Program-made: the position numbers and the translations under genes
Shown here: one piece after another, positions 8,669-17,620 of the stretch
Position numbering within the stretch: position 1 is the stretch's first letter
Layout: every line of letters starts with the position of its first letter
Assembly (NCBI GenBank): GCA_028868975.1
Contig: JAGWTM010000004.1
Location: forward strand, 1 to 51,188
Direction: 5' to 3'
Length of the DNA: 51,188 nt
Source: Actinomycetales bacterium
GTDB lineage: Bacteria > Actinomycetota > Actinomycetes > Actinomycetales > Microbacteriaceae
Notes under the pieces: model-generated
The model's database searches: none
The model's input: the letters and a program-made list of their open reading frames with translations, nothing else
What the model was told of the DNA's origin: nothing

Positions 8669-9500
8669 AGCGCTCCTCCGCCTTCCAGAAAAAGAAGACA
8701 CCGATCACGGCGGCGAGGATGGCCCAGCCGGCCGAGGTCAGCCACAGGAACGCGGTCGCCTCGTAACCCTGAACCAGGAGCCCGCGAGCGAGTTCGACGT
8801 AGTCATAGATGGGGTTGAACTTGAGAACCGCGAGAATCGACGGGTGATCCTTCAGCAGGCGATCCATGCTGAAGAAAATGCCGGATGTGTAAAACAAAAT
8901 TCGAATCACGAACGGCAGCAGCTTGTTGATGTCCTGCACCTGCGAAGCGATGCGCGCCATGATCATGGCGATTCCGAGGTTGAAAAGGCTCATCAGCGCG
9001 ATCACCGGTATGAGCAGCAGCCACTTCCAAGTGATGCCCTGTTGAAACACCAGCAGTGTGATGAGCAGCAGTCCGATCTGCGGAAGCGTGTTCAAAAACT
9101 GGCGAATCACCGCCGAAACCGGCAGCAGCACGCGCGGGAAGGCCAACGACCGAACCAGTCCGGTGTTGCTCGTCAAAGCCGTGGCGCCCTGGGTTGCAGA
9201 TCCGCTAATGAAGGTGAAGAGGAACACCCCGGTAAACAAGAAAGGGATGAAGTTTTCTGGACGATCCCGCGCCATCAGGACACCGAAAATCAAGCCGTAA
9301 ACCATGGCCTGGACCGTTGGCAACAGGATCACCCACCAGCGACCGAGACGATTTTTGGCGTTTGCGGCCTCGTTGGTGAATTTTGCGAGGGTGTATGCGA
9401 AATCGCGGCGGCCCCAAGCCTGCCCCAAGTAGTCCAGGAAGGCTGGACGAGCACCGACTCGCTTGAGTCCGTGCTCGCGGGCGTAGTCTGCGAGGCTCAT
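8652..9500 (-). CDS. ABC-2 type exporter permease for surface polysaccharide (TagG/Wzm-like)
   Basis: An integral membrane protein of about 282 residues with six predicted helices. An amphipathic N-terminal stretch and GRWWVILLPTVQA lead into the first helix, and a conserved region (KFNPIYDYVELARG) precedes the last two, typical of Wzm/TagG permeases. It pairs with the ATPase whose gene overlaps its end. The start chosen is ATG at 9500 (MSLADYAREHG), 10 bp after the LCP stop; a TTG at 9527 would extend it by nine residues but has no better ribosome binding site. Together with the LCP protein and TagF-like enzyme this forms a make-export-attach module. Confidence 0.88.
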   Translation of the reverse strand: MSLADYAREHGLKRVGARPAFLDYLGQAWGRRDFAYTLAKFTNEAANAKNRLGRWWVILLPTVQAMVYGLIFGVLMARDRPENFIPFLFTGVFLFTFISGSATQGATALTSNTGLVRSLAFPRVLLPVSAVIRQFLNTLPQIGLLLITLLVFQQGITWKWLLLIPVIALMSLFNLGIAMIMARIASQVQDINKLLPFVIRILFYTSGIFFSMDRLLKDHPSILAVLKFNPIYDYVELARGLLVQGYEATAFLWLTSAGWAILAAVIGVFFFWKAEERYGRED

Positions 9501-9510
9501 CTCGAAAAGT

Positions 9511-10791
9511 CTAGCCTTGCGCCTCAAAAGCGGCCTGAATGGTGCTGCGAATTGCCTTGAAATCTGGGTAGACCATGTCGAATCGCGGCGGCACTAGCTC
9601 AAGTGGCTTGATTCCCAATTTCTTGGCCTTGAGTGCGAGGTTGAAATAGGTGCCGATCATGTCGCTTGGGATATTGGTTTTGACCAGTTTGTCGGCAGCA
9701 CCGGCCACCGAATTAAATCGCAGCGCGATGTTGACCGGACCCGCCTGATCCAAAAGGGCCTGCTCCACTTCACGCTGACGTCGCATGCGATCGTAGTCGG
9801 TGGTCGAGTGTCGCGAACGGGCGTACCAGAGTGCGTGATACCCGTCCATATGTTGACGTCCGGCTTCGATCCAACCCTTCACGTCACTGAGATCCTCTTT
9901 TTGGCCACCGATTGGCAGTCGCTCCTTGACGTTGATGTCGACACCACCGAGCGCATCAACTAATCCGGCGAAGGCTGCCATGTCGACCATGACATACGAG
10001 TGAATGTGCAACCCGGTGACCCATTCGACCGCTTCCTTGGTGGCCTCGACGCCGGGAGTCGAACCCTGGGCCTCGGCATTCGGGTAAAGCTGGGCGTAGT
10101 TGTCGGTCACGGTCTTGTAGATCGCATTGATCAAACAGGTGTCGCCGCAACGCCAGCCGTTTGGGAACACCTTGCGAAGCGGTGAGTCCTTCACAAACTG
10201 CACTTTTTGCATGTTGCGCGGGATGCCAATGTTCACAGCCTGACCGGTAACGGAATCGATGCTGATCACTGAAATCGAGTCAGGGCGAATACCGAATCGA
10301 TCTTTGCCCGAGTCCGCGCCTAACAGGAGCACGTTGTATCGACCGTGGTCTGGTGCGTATGTGCCTTTCTGGGCAAACATGTGATGCACAAGTGAACTTA
10401 CCGAACCGGTTACATTGGCCGCTGCGCCAAAACCGGAGCTCACGCCGATTCCCAGAACAGCGAGAACCACCACGGCAAGCCAGCGGTCCAGGGGGAACAG
10501 GCGTCCGACTTGAAGAATTCGGAGAGTGTCGAGCGCGATCAATGCGTAAAAGATGGCATAGCCAACCAGCAGAGCCGTCACCGAACTCATGAACCATCCC
10601 TGGGTGGCAATGGCGGCCAACCACTGCCCGCCAAATGGCAAGGCGAGCAAAACACCGAGAATTACGAATGCCCAGAGTGCAAAAGTCGCGACCAGTGCGA
10701 CTCTTCCGATTCGGCGATTGCCGGCCAGGAGCTGCGCCGAGCCGGGCACCAAGAAGGAGAGCGCGAGCAACCACCAGGCGCGCTTGCGCAT
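9511..10791 (-). CDS. LytR-CpsA-Psr (LCP) family glycopolymer ligase
   Basis: This 426-residue membrane protein should attach lipid-linked glycopolymers to peptidoglycan on the outer face. About four N-terminal helices (residues 8-125) replace the usual single anchor. The extracytoplasmic LCP domain begins near 150 with NVLLLGADSGKDRFGIRPDS, holding the Asp/Arg residues that bind the pyrophosphate, and continues through IGIPRN and a YARSRHSTTDYDRMRRQ stretch with the conserved Arg/Asp cluster. Adjacent GTG (10794) and ATG (10791) codons are both possible starts; neither has a clear ribosome binding site. It is followed 10 bp later by the export permease, which supports a role in wall polymer attachment. 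Confidence 0.9.
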   Translation of the reverse strand: MRKRAWWLLALSFLVPGSAQLLAGNRRIGRVALVATFALWAFVILGVLLALPFGGQWLAAIATQGWFMSSVTALLVGYAIFYALIALDTLRILQVGRLFPLDRWLAVVVLAVLGIGVSSGFGAAANVTGSVSSLVHHMFAQKGTYAPDHGRYNVLLLGADSGKDRFGIRPDSISVISIDSVTGQAVNIGIPRNMQKVQFVKDSPLRKVFPNGWRCGDTCLINAIYKTVTDNYAQLYPNAEAQGSTPGVEATKEAVEWVTGLHIHSYVMVDMAAFAGLVDALGGVDINVKERLPIGGQKEDLSDVKGWIEAGRQHMDGYHALWYARSRHSTTDYDRMRRQREVEQALLDQAGPVNIALRFNSVAGAADKLVKTNIPSDMIGTYFNLALKAKKLGIKPLELVPPRFDMVYPDFKAIRSTIQAAFEAQG

Positions 10792-10874
10792 CACCTGCGG
10801 CGTGGCACGCTCAGTATTTCGAAATGGGCTACGCGCAAAGTTGGTGCTCTTCGAGCCTCGCGAAGCCGCGCTGC

Positions 10875-11369
10875 CTAGATTTGTGATTTCAGTTTCGCAT
10901 TCTTTTCGGCGACCTGCTCCTTGAGCTGGTCGGCGTAATCTGCCAACTGCGCGGAGACGCGCTCATCGAAGGCACCGATGATTCTGGCAGCTAAAAGACC
11001 GGCATTTTTGGCGCCACCGATCGACACGGTGGCCACTGGAATTCCGCCCGGCATTTGAACGATTGACAGCAGTGAGTCCATGCCGTCCAACTTCGACAGC
11101 GGGACCGGGACACCGACTACCGGAAGAGTCGTTACCGAGGCCAGCATCCCTGGTAGGTGAGCTGCTCCCCCGGCGCCGGCGATGATGACTTTGAGGCCGC
11201 GACCAGCGGCCGCCTTGCCCCACTCGATCATGCGCTCGGGAGTGCGGTGAGCCGAAAGCACCTCGACCTCGAATTCGATTCCGAACGCCTTGAGCTCATT
11301 GACCGCATCGGCCATGACGGTCCAGTCTGAATCCGATCCCATTACTACGCCGACGATTGGTTGCGACAT
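10875..11369 (-). CDS. purE: N5-carboxyaminoimidazole ribonucleotide mutase
   Basis: PurE moves the carboxyl group of N5-CAIR to C4, giving CAIR in purine biosynthesis. The 164-residue length is normal for class I PurE. GVVMGSDSDW at the start binds the phosphate, VLSAHRTPERM carries the catalytic His, and AGAGGAAHLPGM is the third signature. The frame is open to 11423, but the ATG at 11369 has AAGGAG upstream and begins the conserved sequence. It follows purK by 79 bp with no terminator evident, and the two enzymes act one after the other. Confidence 0.95.
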   Translation of the reverse strand: MSQPIVGVVMGSDSDWTVMADAVNELKAFGIEFEVEVLSAHRTPERMIEWGKAAAGRGLKVIIAGAGGAAHLPGMLASVTTLPVVGVPVPLSKLDGMDSLLSIVQMPGGIPVATVSIGGAKNAGLLAARIIGAFDERVSAQLADYADQLKEQVAEKNAKLKSQI

Positions 11370-11448
11370 CTGGGCTCCTTGTCGTTTCGAGGTCGTCTGT
11401 TTCTCACAACAGCGCAGGCGCACTTTGGAGTGAACGAACCCCTAAATT

Positions 11449-12591
11449 TTAGTTTCCGTGCCGCAAAATCTCGGCAGCGGCACGAGCCACGGCCAGGGCC
11501 TGCGAGCTGTCCTCGTGCACCACCGTCACGTGACCCATCTTGCGACCTTTGCGAGCCGATTTGCCGTAGACGTGCAACTTGGCCTCAGGTTGGTCCTTCA
11601 TGGCCTTTGCGTAATTTCTAACGAAGTCGTTTTCATCATCGACGCCGAGCAGGTTGATCATCACGGCATGGGCGGCTCTCGAGGCCGTTGAGCCAAGTGG
11701 CAGATCCGAGACGGCTCGAAGGTGCTGCTCGAACTGACTGGTTACCGAACCCTCAATCGAAAAGTGCCCCGAGTTGTGTGGGCGCATCGCCAACTCATTG
11801 ATGATTAGGCGGCCATCGCGAGCTTCAAACATCTCGACGGCCAACACTCCAGTCACGCCAAGCCCCTCGGCGACTCCACGCGCTATTTCTGCTGTGCGCG
11901 CCAAGATCTCTTCGGATGCGCCCGGCGCCGGGGCAAGCACTTCGGCGCAAACGCCATCCTGCTGCACAGTTTGAACCAGTGGCCAAGCCTTGAATTCACC
12001 ACTCGGGGTGCGGGCCGAAAGCTGAGCTAGCTCACGAACAAAGTCGACTTTCTCCTCGGCCAGCAAGCTACCGCCAACCTTCGCCAGCCCTTCGGCACTC
12101 AACCACTCGGCCGCATCCGCGCTGGTTCGAACCACGCGTACGCCCTTGCCGTCGTAGCCACCGATTGGGGTCTTCAAAATGGCCACTCCACCGTTTTCGG
12201 CAATAAAGCGCTCAAGTTGCTCGGCAGTCTTAATCTCGGCCCAGGCTGGCATTGGCAAACCGAGTTCGGTCAATCGCTGACGCATGTGCAACTTGTTCTG
12301 CGCAAAGGCGAGCGCGGCCGACGGCGGCTGAACGCTGATGCCTTCCTGTTCGAGGGTGCGCAACACCGACAGCGGCACGTGTTCGTGGTCGAACGTGATG
12401 ACATCAACGGTCTTTGCGAATTCGCGAACGACATCGAGCTGGTTGTAATCACCGACCATCGTCGCAGCGACAGTCGCAGGCGAACCCTCGGCTTCAGCCA
12501 GGACTTTCAATTCCAGACCGAGGTGAATAGCGGGCACGATCATCATTCGCGCCAACTGGCCACCACCGATCACTCCGATGCGCTTGGACAT
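11449..12591 (-). CDS. purK: N5-carboxyaminoimidazole ribonucleotide synthase
   Basis: PurK carboxylates AIR with ATP and bicarbonate, supplying PurE. The 380-residue ATP-grasp protein begins with IGVIGGGQLARMM (PreATP-grasp fold), has the ATP-binding loop ILKTPIGGYDGKGV, and the metal-binding segment INELAMRPHNSGHF. The start at 12591 has AGGAGG at good spacing. The preceding PH-domain gene stops 9 bp upstream, so they are co-transcribed. The order birA, PH protein, purK, purE, LCP is also found in other Actinobacteria. Confidence 0.95.
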   Translation of the reverse strand: MSKRIGVIGGGQLARMMIVPAIHLGLELKVLAEAEGSPATVAATMVGDYNQLDVVREFAKTVDVITFDHEHVPLSVLRTLEQEGISVQPPSAALAFAQNKLHMRQRLTELGLPMPAWAEIKTAEQLERFIAENGGVAILKTPIGGYDGKGVRVVRTSADAAEWLSAEGLAKVGGSLLAEEKVDFVRELAQLSARTPSGEFKAWPLVQTVQQDGVCAEVLAPAPGASEEILARTAEIARGVAEGLGVTGVLAVEMFEARDGRLIINELAMRPHNSGHFSIEGSVTSQFEQHLRAVSDLPLGSTASRAAHAVMINLLGVDDENDFVRNYAKAMKDQPEAKLHVYGKSARKGRKMGHVTVVHEDSSQALAVARAAAEILRHGN

Positions 12592-12600
12592 CCTGGCCTC

Positions 12601-13038
12601 CTAGCCGATAAGTTTTTGCAGTTCGCCGGCAACCAACTTGGCCTTGCCGAGCTTCGAAAATTCAAGGTCAGGTTCCCCGGCAACCTGCAGGACCAACCGG
12701 CTCCGACCGACAACCTGCACGTGTTGAATCGCGCGCAGTGAAACCTGTCGTCTGGCGCCAAAAAGACCCTGGCGCAGGATGACGTTGGTGTTCGTGATCT
12801 CGATCCAATTGGTCAGAAATTTAATCAGCGGGAGCAGCCAGAAAAACAGCGCGATGGCAGCCGCGGTGGCAAAAAAAGTGATTCGCAACCAGCCCGAAGC
12901 CGGTTCGGTCGGCAATTTTGGAATCAGGAAGCTCAGAGTCGCGCTTTCGAGGAAAAGTAGAAACATGGGCCAAAACAGGCTCGACCCGCGAGCGCGGAGT
13001 CGCGCGTATCGGAATTCGGGGACGAAAGCGTTAGACAC
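12601..13038 (-). CDS. PH-domain membrane protein (YdbS/DUF304-like)
   Basis: A 145-residue protein with two membrane helices (about residues 20-38 and 50-72) followed by a bacterial PH-like domain: EITNTNVILRQGLFGARRQVSLRAIQHVQV is the usual strand-turn-strand pattern (read in short pieces: ITNTNVILRQG, then RQVSLRAIQHVQV). Family members are small membrane proteins of unknown molecular role. The start is GTG at 13038; an AGAAT element lies 6 nt before it, so a leaderless start is possible, while AAAGG directly before the GTG is too close for a normal ribosome binding site. It lies between birA (16 bp upstream) and purK. Confidence 0.75.
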   Translation of the reverse strand: MSNAFVPEFRYARLRARGSSLFWPMFLLFLESATLSFLIPKLPTEPASGWLRITFFATAAAIALFFWLLPLIKFLTNWIEITNTNVILRQGLFGARRQVSLRAIQHVQVVGRSRLVLQVAGEPDLEFSKLGKAKLVAGELQKLIG

Positions 13039-13054
13039 CCTTTAATTCTCGCGG

Positions 13055-13900
13055 CTAATTGTGTCTCAAGTGGACAATATCTCCTGCGGCGACTGAAGTT
13101 GCTGCACTTTCACCATCGAAGAGCACGGTCAATCGGCCACTCGAATCGATTCCCTTCGCGGTGCCTAGGCGCTCAATATTGCCTGGCAGAATCACTCGCA
13201 CCCGACGACCGACCGACTCGCAGACTCCGACCACTGCCGAACGCAACCCACTGGCCACCGCATCGCCGTTGGCCCGTACGAAATTCGCATACAGACCGCG
13301 AAATTCCGTGAGGTATGCCTCTAGCGCCTCTTCGACCGACGCTTCGATGCCGACGAGAGCGAGTGAGGTCGCCGTTTCGACCGGAAGTTGATCGCGACTC
13401 TGAGTCAAGTTCAGACCCGCACCGACAACGACACCGCTCAGATCGGGTAGCAGTTCGCTGAGCACCCCGGCCACTTTGCGGTGCCCGCCGAATTCTTTGG
13501 CATCAGCTTCGGCAATCAGAACATCATTGGGCCACTTGACGGCAACGCCTTTGACTTCGGAGTCGTGCGCCGGCCCGCTCAGCCGAAGCACGGCGTTGCG
13601 CATCGCGAGCCCGCCCAGCAGCGGCAACCACGCGTACGAGTCGGGCGCGATGGCAGGGTTTGGTCTCAACAGAACCGAGACAAACAGGCTCGAACCAGCC
13701 GGCGCAATCCACTCTCGTGCCGAACGACCTCGCCCTGCGGTTTGATAACCGGCTACCAGGACGCTGAAATCTGGCAGTGCGTCAGGCGAATCGATTCGGC
13801 CCGCCGCACGAATCAGGTCGGTATTGGTTGAACCGGTTTCGGTCACGTATTCAAACCAATTAGCCAGCTTGGCAGCCCGCGAAAAGTCGTTCATGCCCAT
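13055..13900 (-). CDS. birA: Biotin--[acetyl-CoA-carboxylase] ligase
   Basis: This 281-residue enzyme attaches biotin to the BCCP lysine of acyl-CoA carboxylase. It lacks the N-terminal winged helix of E. coli BirA, so it is a ligase without repressor function. TGSTNTDL near the start, GYQTAGRGRSAREW (biotinyl-AMP loop), VKWPNDVL and the C-terminal SH3-like domain are all present. The frame extends to 13972, but the ATG at 13900 is preferred because AGGAG lies 10 nt before it and because it leaves 55 bp to the divergent accD. Its substrate is encoded 10 kb away as accA. Confidence 0.93.
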   Translation of the reverse strand: MGMNDFSRAAKLANWFEYVTETGSTNTDLIRAAGRIDSPDALPDFSVLVAGYQTAGRGRSAREWIAPAGSSLFVSVLLRPNPAIAPDSYAWLPLLGGLAMRNAVLRLSGPAHDSEVKGVAVKWPNDVLIAEADAKEFGGHRKVAGVLSELLPDLSGVVVGAGLNLTQSRDQLPVETATSLALVGIEASVEEALEAYLTEFRGLYANFVRANGDAVASGLRSAVVGVCESVGRRVRVILPGNIERLGTAKGIDSSGRLTVLFDGESAATSVAAGDIVHLRHN

Positions 13901-13943
13901 AACCGTAGCGCTCCTGTTACCCCCGCGAAGCGATGCCACAAAG

Positions 13944-13949
13944 TAGGCT
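13944..13949 (+). promoter_or_regulatory. -10 box of a leaderless promoter for accD
   Basis: TAGGCT ends 6 nt before the accD ATG at 13956, with no ribosome binding site between. The 55 bp between birA and accD must carry both divergent promoters. Confidence 0.65.
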
Positions 13950-13955
13950 TGCCCC

Positions 13956-15575
13956 ATGACCTTCGAGAACACCTACACTCAGGCATTGCGAATCAACCCA
14001 GACATCGCGACCACCGCAGGCAAGTTGGCCGACCTTCGCGCGCGCTACCACGAGGCCGTGACCGCAGCCGGCGAAGCCGCCGTCGCAAAGCAGCATGCCA
14101 AGGGCAAGAAGACCGCTCGCGAGCGCATCAACGACCTGCTAGACCCGGGTTCGTTCGTTGAACTGGATGAGTATGTGCGCCACCGCAGCACTGCGTTCGG
14201 CATGGAAAACAAGCGGCCCTACGGTGACTCGGTCGTCACTGGTGTCGGAACCATTAATGGTCGACAGGTCGCCTTGTTCTCACAAGACTTCACGATTTTT
14301 GGTGGCTCACTCGGTGAGGCCGCGGGCAACAAGATCATCAAGATCATGGACCTCGCAATCGCAACCGGCGTCCCGATGATTGGAATCCTCGACTCGGGTG
14401 GTGCTCGCATTCAAGAGGGCGTTATCGCGCTGGGCAAGTATGGCGAAATCTTTAAGCGCAACACGATGGCCTCAGGTGTCATCCCTCAGATTTCGATCGT
14501 CATGGGGCCGGCTGCCGGTGGCGCCGTCTATTCGCCAGCACTGACCGACTTCGTGATCATGGTCGACAAGACATCGAACATGTTTGTTACCGGGCCAGAC
14601 GTCATCAAGACGGTTACCGGTGAAGACGTTGGCATGGAAGAGCTCGGCGGCGCACGCGCGCACAACGAGCGTTCTGGCGTCGCCCACTATCTGGCATCCG
14701 ACGAGGATGACGCACTCGACTACGCTCGCGCGCTGCTGTCCTACCTGCCAGAAAACAACCTGAGTGAGACCCTGGTCTTCGATTCACATGCCGAGCTCGA
14801 AGTCACCGATGAAGACCGCAAGCTAGACAGGATCATTCCTGATTCGCCGAACCAGCCGTATGACATGCGCACCATCATCGAGAACATCGTGGATGACCAC
14901 GAATTCCTCGAGGTGCAGCCGCTGTTCGCATCCAACATTCTGATTGGTTTCGCACGTATCGATGGCCGCAGCGTGGGCATCGTGGCAAACCAGCCGCAGC
15001 AGATGGCGGGCACTCTGAACATCGACGCGGGTGAAAAGGCTGCCCGTTTCGTGCGCTTCTGCGACGCGTTCTCAATTCCGATTTTCACGCTTGTCGACGT
15101 CCCGGGTTACCTGCCAGGCACCGACCAGGAATGGGCCGGCGTTATCCGACGTGGCGCCAAGCTGCTCTACGCCTACGCCGAGGCGACCGTCCCGCTGGTG
15201 ACGGTCATCACCCGCAAGGCATACGGCGGTGCTTACATCGTGATGGGCTCGAAGCAGCTCGGAGCCGACATCAACCTCGCCTGGCCAACTGCCGAAATCG
15301 CGGTGATGGGCGGTCAGGGTGCGGTCAACATTTTGTTCCGCGAACAGATCAAGAAGGCCGAAGAAGCGGGCATGGACGTGAATGCGGTTCGCGCCAAGCT
15401 AGCAGCCGAGTACACCTACAACGTGGCCAGCCCGTTCTTGGCTGCCGAACGTGGTGAGCTCGATGGCATCATCGAGCCTTCGGCGACTCGCATCCAGGTG
15501 ATCAAGGCGCTGCGTGCCCTGCGCACCAAGCGTTCGCAGATGCCTCCTAAAAAGCACGGAAACATTCCGCTCTAA
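13956..15575 (+). CDS. accD: Acyl-CoA carboxylase carboxyltransferase (beta) subunit
   Basis: A 539-residue protein of the AccD5/PccB type that transfers carboxyl from biotin to acetyl- or propionyl-CoA, feeding fatty-acid synthesis. Both carboxyltransferase halves are complete: [17 protein letters not shown] and [12 protein letters not shown] (N-half oxyanion glycines), then [16 protein letters not shown] and [13 protein letters not shown] (C-half). Unlike E. coli AccD it has no zinc finger, as normal for the actinobacterial CT. The start is ATG at 13956 with a leaderless -10. The epsilon subunit gene follows 23 bp later. Whether acetyl- or propionyl-CoA is preferred cannot be settled by eye. 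Confidence 0.93.
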   Translation: MTFENTYTQALRINPDIATTAGKLADLRARYHEAVTAAGEAAVAKQHAKGKKTARERINDLLDPGSFVELDEYVRHRSTAFGMENKRPYGDSVVTGVGTINGRQVALFSQDFTIFGGSLGEAAGNKIIKIMDLAIATGVPMIGILDSGGARIQEGVIALGKYGEIFKRNTMASGVIPQISIVMGPAAGGAVYSPALTDFVIMVDKTSNMFVTGPDVIKTVTGEDVGMEELGGARAHNERSGVAHYLASDEDDALDYARALLSYLPENNLSETLVFDSHAELEVTDEDRKLDRIIPDSPNQPYDMRTIIENIVDDHEFLEVQPLFASNILIGFARIDGRSVGIVANQPQQMAGTLNIDAGEKAARFVRFCDAFSIPIFTLVDVPGYLPGTDQEWAGVIRRGAKLLYAYAEATVPLVTVITRKAYGGAYIVMGSKQLGADINLAWPTAEIAVMGGQGAVNILFREQIKKAEEAGMDVNAVRAKLAAEYTYNVASPFLAAERGELDGIIEPSATRIQVIKALRALRTKRSQMPPKKHGNIPL

Positions 15576-15598
15576 AGCGAGCGCGAGAGCGAGCAGCG

Positions 15599-15853
15599 AT
15601 GACCAGCGATAATTCGGCAGCCGAGCAGAAGCCTGAACTTCAGGATCTGCTCAAAGTCGTACGCGGAAATCCGACCGCCGAAGAACTGGCGACCGTGATC
15701 GCGGTGCTCGGCGCGGCGAGCGCTGAGGCGGCGGCGCAAAGCGGTGGTCGTGAGCGTAGACTGACCTCTACTTGGTCGCGCAATGCGAGCATGCTGCGGA
15801 GCGAAATCGTTCCTGGCCCTGGCCAGTGGCGGTTCTCGACCCGCACTCGCTAA
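15599..15853 (+). CDS. accE: Acyl-CoA carboxylase epsilon subunit
   Basis: An 84-residue protein. The core LLKVVRGNPTAEELATVIAV matches the small epsilon subunits (AccE5/PccE type) that bridge alpha and beta in actinobacterial acyl-CoA carboxylases. The N-terminal 15 residues are charged and variable, and the C-terminal WSRNASMLR segment is also typical. Position 23 bp after accD fits. Before the ATG only a loose GAGAG site is seen, so translation may be partly coupled to accD. Small size makes the family call depend mainly on the VRGNPT motif and context. Confidence 0.85.
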   Translation: MTSDNSAAEQKPELQDLLKVVRGNPTAEELATVIAVLGAASAEAAAQSGGRERRLTSTWSRNASMLRSEIVPGPGQWRFSTRTR

Positions 15854-15922
15854 ACGACGCGGCAACCGCCAAGGCGGCGCGACCACTCGAGAAACTTACC
15901 CGTTCGAGTGAAGGAATCCGCA

Positions 15923-17587
15923 ATGTCGCGCCCAACATCAAACATCGACCAGATTGCAGACCAGTGGGTCGGCAAAATGGCCGAACTAAGCCCAAGTTTT
16001 GCCACCTACATCGGTCGACCAGGCAACGAAGACAAGATTGACGAGCCGTCGCCCGAGGCCGAAGCCGAATTTATCGCCGAGACCAAAAAAGTTCTAGCCC
16101 AGCTGGCTCAGGCAACACCTCAGGACAAGGTCGATGAGGTAACCCTCGACGCCATGCAGCGCTCGCTTGGCCTAGACGTCGAGATTCACGAGTCGGGGCT
16201 CTGGAAGCGCAATCTCGACGTGATCGCCTCGCCTGCGCAGGGCATCCGTGAAATCTTCGACCTTTCGCCCACCGCAACTGCCACCGACTGGGAGAACCTA
16301 ACCAAGCGTCTGAACGCCGTATCCGGCGCAATTGACGGCTACATCCGCACCCTTCGTGAGGGCATCGCGGCCAAGGACACACCGGCTCGCCGGCAGGTCG
16401 AATGGGTGTTGCGCGAGGTTCAGGAGCTGGCCGGCAAAGACAGCTTCTTTGTGAAGTTCGCATCCGGCGCTAAAGCTGGCGAGGATGACCTCGATGCAAC
16501 CCTCAAGACTGAAGTCGAAAAGGCTGGGCAGCACGCGGCGGAGGGCTATGGCAAGCTTGCCGAGTTCCTGGCCAACGAGTTGCTGCCAAACGCCAACAGT
16601 GTCGATGCCATCGGTCGCGAGCGGTATGCGCTGCTCAGCCGCAAGTTCCTCGGCGCCAAGGTCGACCTTGATGAGACCTACGAGTGGGGCATCGAAGAGC
16701 TGGCTCGAGTCACTGCGGAACAAAACGCGGTTGCCAACCAGATCAAGGCCGGAGCCACCGTTCAAGAGGCTATCGAGGTGTTGAACAACGATGCGAGCCG
16801 CAAACTGCACGGCACGAAGGCTCTGCAGGAGTGGATGCAGCAGCTCAGCGACACCGCTATCGAGAAGCTCAGCGGCACGCACTTTGACATCGCTGAACCG
16901 ATTCGCAAGCTCGAATGCATGATTGCTCCGAGCAACTCGGGCGCGATTTACTACACCGGTCCGACCGATGACTTCAGTCGCCCGGGTCGCATGTGGTGGT
17001 CGGTGCCAGCCGGAGTCGACGAGTTCGACACCTGGCGCGAAACCACCACCGTCTACCACGAGGGCGTCCCCGGTCACCACCTTCAGGTCGCTCAGGCTGT
17101 GTACAACCGGGCCGAGCTCAACTCGTGGCGTCGACTCGCATCCTGGACCTCGGGACACGGCGAGGGTTGGGCGCTCTATGCTGAGCGACTCATGGCCGAC
17201 CTCGGCTTCTTGGATGACCCGGGCGACCGTCTGGGCATGCTCGACGGTCAGCGCATGCGCGCCGCCCGCGTCGTGCTCGATCTGGGAGTTCACCTCGGCA
17301 AGGATCGCCTCGACGGCAAAGGCAAGTGGGACTTCGACTATGCCCTCGATTTCATGGGCAGCAACGTCAACATGTCGAAGGAATTCGTGAACTTCGAGGT
17401 TCACCGTTACTTCGGCTGGCCAGCCCAGGCACCGAGCTACAAAATCGGTCAGCGCATCTGGGAGCAAATCCGCGACGAGTATGCGTCACGCAAGGGCGCG
17501 GCGTTCGACATCAAGGAGTTCCACCGCGAGGCCCTCAACCTCGGTGGTTTGGGTCTGGACACCCTGCGCGCGGCTCTCCTCGGCTAA
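15923..17587 (+). CDS. DUF885 family protein, putative zinc metallopeptidase
   Basis: A soluble protein of about 554 residues. TVYHEGVPGHHLQVAQA (about residues 377-393) is an HExxxHH-like motif conserved in the DUF885 family and taken as a zinc-binding peptidase site; SGHGEGWALYAERLM follows and supplies the next conserved Glu. No signal peptide or membrane segment is seen, so it is cytosolic. Although the frame opens at a GTG at 15908, the ATG at 15923 has AAGGA at correct spacing. It follows accE by 69 bp on the same strand. The long antisense frames over it are shadows. Substrate unknown; a peptidase role is family knowledge, not demonstrated here. Confidence 0.85.
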   Translation: MSRPTSNIDQIADQWVGKMAELSPSFATYIGRPGNEDKIDEPSPEAEAEFIAETKKVLAQLAQATPQDKVDEVTLDAMQRSLGLDVEIHESGLWKRNLDVIASPAQGIREIFDLSPTATATDWENLTKRLNAVSGAIDGYIRTLREGIAAKDTPARRQVEWVLREVQELAGKDSFFVKFASGAKAGEDDLDATLKTEVEKAGQHAAEGYGKLAEFLANELLPNANSVDAIGRERYALLSRKFLGAKVDLDETYEWGIEELARVTAEQNAVANQIKAGATVQEAIEVLNNDASRKLHGTKALQEWMQQLSDTAIEKLSGTHFDIAEPIRKLECMIAPSNSGAIYYTGPTDDFSRPGRMWWSVPAGVDEFDTWRETTTVYHEGVPGHHLQVAQAVYNRAELNSWRRLASWTSGHGEGWALYAERLMADLGFLDDPGDRLGMLDGQRMRAARVVLDLGVHLGKDRLDGKGKWDFDYALDFMGSNVNMSKEFVNFEVHRYFGWPAQAPSYKIGQRIWEQIRDEYASRKGAAFDIKEFHREALNLGGLGLDTLRAALLG

Positions 17588-17620
17588 CACTTGTAACCCT
17601 GCTCCGTTCGGATGCTTACG

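Noticed and set aside
8844-9560. 238-codon plus-strand frame inside the export permease
   Set aside because: Very His/Gln/Arg-rich composition typical of the complement of membrane-helix codons.
16298-17467. 389-codon open frame antisense to the DUF885 gene
   Set aside because: It mirrors the codon bias of the real gene, has no recognisable domain and no ribosome binding site; it is a shadow frame of high-GC coding DNA.
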